This document shows, one piece after another, positions 61,348 to 64,000 of a stretch of DNA of 64,000 nt. Each line of letters opens with the position of its first letter. Within the stretch, counting starts at the first letter, position 1. A program made the position numbers and the translations under genes. Source of the stretch: Sphingobacterium sp. CZ-2 (GTDB lineage: Bacteria > Bacteroidota > Bacteroidia > Sphingobacteriales > Sphingobacteriaceae); NCBI RefSeq assembly GCF_004526235.1, contig NZ_CP038159.1, forward strand, positions 3,844,001-3,908,000. Direction: 5' to 3'. A model generated the notes under the pieces. The model was not told the origin of the DNA, searched no databases, and worked only from the letters and a program-made list of their open reading frames with translations.

Positions 61348-62655
61348 ATGAAACAGTTATTACTTTCCTTGTTAGGAGTAGGATTGGCCTGCCAGCTATC
61401 CTTTGCCCAAACCACTGAAATCAGCAGCAAAGAAAATATTACCAGAATATTGAATACCCTGGCCTCCGACGATATGCGAGGAAGATCATCCCTTTCCGTT
61501 CCGGATATCGAGAAAGCAGCCGATTTTATTGCTTCGGAATTCAAAAGTATTGGCCTTAAACCTTATGCAGAAGCGAATTACAGACAATCTTTTAAGGTCC
61601 TTCGAAAAAAACAAGGGGAAGAGTCGGTTGAATTTGATGGGAAAGCTCTTAAACCAGAGGAATTCCTGATCATTGGAAATTATCCTTCACAAATCCATCA
61701 AGATAATGTGGATGTCAAACAACTGAGAATATCAGCTGAGGAGGATTTCTCCAAAAGATTCCGGGAGATTGTACAAAAGGATACCAACCAAGCTATTGTC
61801 TTGGTCGATAAGGCGCATGCTGCTTTCTTGGCCAGATTCAAACGGATGATGGGCAGAGAAAACATCTATTTCAAGGAACAGGCTCCGAAAACCACAAAAG
61901 GAAAGATCTTTATCATTGCGGATGAACTTCCAGCAAACCGTAAAATATCTCAAAAAACTAATGAATCCGAACATCCCATGTTCAATGTGGCCGGTATTAT
62001 CCCAGGAAAATCAAAACCAGATGAATATGTAGTGATTTCTGCACATTACGATCATATTGGCATCCTGCCAGCAGTTAACCAGGATTCTATTGCTAATGGG
62101 GCAGATGATGATGCTTCCGGCACAACAGCTATGATCGAGTTGGCGAGATATTACAAAAAGCTGGACAACAACGAAAGAACATTGATTTTTGTGGCCTTTA
62201 CAGGAGAGGAGATCGGTATGTTTGGTTCAAAATATTTCTCCAATAACATCAATCCGGAGCAGGTCGTTGCGATGATCAATATCGAAATGATCGGAAAGGA
62301 TTCGAAGTTTGGGCCGAACAGCCTTTACATCACCGGATATGATGCCTCCAACTTAGGCAAACTGATGCAGGAAAACCTTAAGGGTTCCGCTTTTACGTTC
62401 CATCCGGATCCTTACAAAACACAGAACCTATTCTATCGCAGCGATAATGCAGTTCTGGCCGCATTGGGCGTACCTGCGCATACTTTCTCTACATCCCAGA
62501 TCGATAAGGACATCTATTACCATACCGTGGATGATGAAGTAGAAACCTTGGATATCCAGAATATCAAATCGAGTATTGAAGCTATTGCAGCAGGATTGGG
62601 AGGGATCATCAAAGGCGAACAGACACCTTCTCGTGTAGAAAAATTAAGAGATTAA
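61348..62655 (+). CDS. Exported M28-family aminopeptidase
   Basis: A 435-residue protein with signal peptide 1-20 (QLSFAQ). The M28 zinc-peptidase core shows SAHYDHIG (His233), IANGADDDASGTTAMIELAR (Asp at the bridging position), FTGEEIGMFGSKYF (Glu287/Glu288), NIEMIGKDS (Glu313, where many relatives carry Asp) and YHTVDDEVE (His392). It would be a periplasmic or secreted aminopeptidase or a related glutaminyl-cyclase-like fold; the peptidase assignment is preferred because of the GEEIG motif. A ~200-residue N-terminal PA-like insertion precedes the catalytic part. The gene stands alone. Confidence 0.9.
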   Translation: MKQLLLSLLGVGLACQLSFAQTTEISSKENITRILNTLASDDMRGRSSLSVPDIEKAADFIASEFKSIGLKPYAEANYRQSFKVLRKKQGEESVEFDGKALKPEEFLIIGNYPSQIHQDNVDVKQLRISAEEDFSKRFREIVQKDTNQAIVLVDKAHAAFLARFKRMMGRENIYFKEQAPKTTKGKIFIIADELPANRKISQKTNESEHPMFNVAGIIPGKSKPDEYVVISAHYDHIGILPAVNQDSIANGADDDASGTTAMIELARYYKKLDNNERTLIFVAFTGEEIGMFGSKYFSNNINPEQVVAMINIEMIGKDSKFGPNSLYITGYDASNLGKLMQENLKGSAFTFHPDPYKTQNLFYRSDNAVLAALGVPAHTFSTSQIDKDIYYHTVDDEVETLDIQNIKSSIEAIAAGLGGIIKGEQTPSRVEKLRD

Positions 62656-62659
62656 TACA

Positions 62660-63148
62660 TTAGGGTTGAAGCGGCTTGCGCATCACATAATCGTTCAGAA
62701 CATATTGGTAGTAGGGGATATCCACAGACTCTACTACCTCAAAATCCTGTTTTAGGTAGAAGCCATAAGCCGGATTATTTCTATTGACATTCAGTTCGAG
62801 CGCAGTAATTCCAGCTTTCAGAGCCTGTTCGGCGGCAAAATCAATAAACACCTTACCATATCCCTTTCCCTGCGTATTGGGCAAAAGATAAAGTTTCCCG
62901 ATTCGTAAACATTCCTTTTGCGGTTCCAAGGACATGAAACCCACCGGAAAGCCTCTTTCTAATAAGATATAAAAGGAAACATCAGCTTCCATCGCCGCAA
63001 TAAGTGCTTCCTCCGTATAGGATTTCTCCAACATAAAATCAATCTGATCTAGGCTGATCACATCCTTATAGGTCGGATACCAGATGGCATGGGCCAATTC
63101 GTGGATGATCCGGGCATCATTTACGGTCGCTGGAATAATCTTAATCAT
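62660..63148 (-). CDS. GNAT-family N-acetyltransferase
   Basis: A 162-residue GNAT protein. It begins with IIPATVNDARIIHELAHAIW and has the acetyl-CoA-binding segment RIGKLYLLPNTQGKGYGKVF (Q/R-x-x-G-x-G/A) near residue 88, followed by ALELNVNRNNPAYGFYLKQD. The acceptor is unknown. It overlaps the upstream 188-residue gene by 4 nt (ATGA overlap), so the two are translationally coupled. The 3' end faces the M28 peptidase gene 4 nt away. Confidence 0.9.
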   Translation of the reverse strand: MIKIIPATVNDARIIHELAHAIWYPTYKDVISLDQIDFMLEKSYTEEALIAAMEADVSFYILLERGFPVGFMSLEPQKECLRIGKLYLLPNTQGKGYGKVFIDFAAEQALKAGITALELNVNRNNPAYGFYLKQDFEVVESVDIPYYQYVLNDYVMRKPLQP

Positions 63149-63711
63149 AATTCTTCTCCTAACATGATGTAATCCGACAAAGGGGCAATCTTTACAAAAC
63201 CATCCGATTCAACCTCGAATAGGCTTTCAGTAATCCATCGCACGTTCGAAATACGAAGAGACTCCGAATCAGGGATCCATAATTGATAGCCTTCCGGCAA
63301 CCATTTATCATACTGTTTGATGAAGATCAACTTATACGATCCATTAAAAACATTGACTGTGAAATCAGGCAGATAGGGCAGAAGGTCCTTGCAACCTATC
63401 TGATCCATAATCAGGTTCACGGCATAATTCTTCCGCTCTTTCAAATATTGGAAAAGCACCGCCAAATAATCCTCCCAATAAGGAATAACCACTAGATTTT
63501 CCTCCAATTCCTCCCGAATCAACTCCTCCGAATTCAAAAGCACATCGATCTTGATCCCTCTGGATTTAAGCGTTTCGTAATGGAAAGATAAAGTAATAAT
63601 GGTTGGGCTCCACTCCAACAATTGATTGACATATTCATCCGCCAAAAGATGTGGATCTCCAATAAATAAAGCAGGCTCTTGGTTTTCTCGAACGATGTGG
63701 TGGGAAGACAT
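63145..63711 (-). CDS. Conserved protein of unknown function
   Basis: A 188-residue cytosolic protein beginning MSSHHIVRENQEPALFIGDP. It has alternating hydrophobic and acidic segments (VVIPYWEDYLAVLFQYLKER and YAVNLIMDQIGCKDLLPYLP) and ends SDGFVKIAPLSDYIMLGEEL. The order DVLLNSEE-then-hydrophobic strand and the closing beta region faintly resemble thiamine-pyrophosphokinase-like proteins of Bacteroidota, but the usual DGAANxL and GDxDS motifs are missing, so I do not assign it. It is coupled to the GNAT gene by a 4-nt overlap and follows the M20 gene after 3 nt. Confidence 0.7.
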   Translation of the reverse strand: MSSHHIVRENQEPALFIGDPHLLADEYVNQLLEWSPTIITLSFHYETLKSRGIKIDVLLNSEELIREELEENLVVIPYWEDYLAVLFQYLKERKNYAVNLIMDQIGCKDLLPYLPDFTVNVFNGSYKLIFIKQYDKWLPEGYQLWIPDSESLRISNVRWITESLFEVESDGFVKIAPLSDYIMLGEEL

Positions 63712-63714
63712 GGC

Positions 63715-64000
63715 CTAATCCGCTAAATAGGAAACAGCAATATAAGACATTAAACCAATACTGGTTTTCAATGCTTCTTCATCGATATCAAATGTCGGGG
63801 TATGCACCGCTGAATTGATTCCTTTTTCTACATTTCCAGTACCCAATCGATAGAAGCAGGCATTGGTTTCCTGAGAATAATAGGCAAAATCCTCCGCTGC
63901 AGGCCATAGATCCAGTTCCAACACGTTATCTGCTCCTAAATATTCAACGGCATAAGAACGTGCCTTTTCCGTAATAACCGGTTCATTGATCAAGAAAGGA
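63715..64000 (-). CDS. M20-family amidohydrolase, C-terminal part (start outside window)
   Basis: The last ~95 residues of a protein running off the right window edge. The visible segment LWPAAEDFAYYSQETNACFY carries the conserved acidic AEDFAYY, and GINSAVHTPTFDIDEEALK carries the HTP-like zinc-ligand histidine; both are typical of the closing half of M20 carboxypeptidase/amidohydrolases. These cleave N-acyl or peptide bonds of amino-acid derivatives with two zinc ions. The dimerisation domain and most metal ligands lie outside. Its stop is 3 nt from the start of the 188-residue gene, suggesting one operon. Confidence 0.85.
   Translation of the reverse strand, partial: PFLINEPVITEKARSYAVEYLGADNVLELDLWPAAEDFAYYSQETNACFYRLGTGNVEKGINSAVHTPTFDIDEEALKTSIGLMSYIAVSYLAD

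Noticed and set aside
1-64000. CRISPR array, rRNA operon or further tRNAs
   Set aside because: No regularly spaced repeats, no rRNA-like conserved stretches and no other cloverleaf were found on reading both strands, though short tRNAs could be missed by eye.

Overview
The window looks like chromosome from a Bacteroidota bacterium of the family Sphingobacteriaceae, most likely Sphingobacterium or a close relative. The grounds are two SusC/SusD outer-membrane pairs, TAnnTTTG-type promoter boxes, a bacillithiol enzyme (BshC), an rpmB-rpmG-DUF4295 ribosomal cluster, CtlX and DUF4112/DUF4359 proteins. No rRNA, CRISPR array or intact transposase was seen. The single tRNA is tRNA-Glu(TTC).

Layout. 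(1) 1-7050: the end of a nutrient-uptake operon (NHL-repeat protein, SusC, SusD, DUF4361-like lipoprotein) closed by a strong terminator, then a small hydrophilic protein. (2) 7259-22077: an acyltransferase, then an accessory region lying against the 3' end of tRNA-Glu. It holds a broken AraC regulator, a gene-free structured gap, an operon of ECF sigma factor, four-helix membrane protein, secreted esterase and membrane-anchored serine hydrolase, a lipoprotein, a second gene-free gap, and a minus-strand cassette (serine hydrolase, membrane AraC regulator, DUF3471-like protein, DUF4350-like protein). It ends with a tyrosine integrase stopped by an in-frame TGA and a coupled, frameshifted downstream gene. 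A 70-bp imperfect direct repeat flanks the sigma-factor module. (3) 22078-32336: tRNA-Glu, purD, a large MG2/plug surface protein, a pair that resembles the mitochondrial accessory enzymes of unsaturated fatty-acid oxidation (ECI1-like isomerase and DECR1-like reductase), a lipoprotein, a phosphohexomutase, a Nudix hydrolase and a conserved protein of unknown function. (4) 32333-42364: a thioredoxin-family protein, an amidase, a DUF1080 protein, and a second SusC-SusD-phosphoesterase operon divergent from a TetR regulator, with two matching operator-like sites between them. (5) 42361-63999: housekeeping genes, including gcvP, a DDAH-like/CtlX pair, a Crp-type regulator, bshC, rimO, ftsY, rpmG, rpmB, recO, a cold-shock protein, a SIMPL-domain operon ending in truC, gcvT, glutamate dehydrogenase, a rhodanese, an M28 peptidase, a GNAT enzyme, and the end of an M20 amidohydrolase.

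How the genes fit together. The Sus systems import glycans or other oligomers through the outer membrane. The island carries two independently regulated cassettes, each built around a class-C beta-lactamase-like (SxxK/YxN/HxG) hydrolase anchored by about four C-terminal helices. One is under an ECF sigma factor and the other under a membrane-embedded AraC regulator. This is the least explained part of the window and the best candidate for an undescribed system. The integrase, its partner and the AraC gene are all damaged, so the island is probably no longer mobile. All calls come from reading the sequence; no database search was run.
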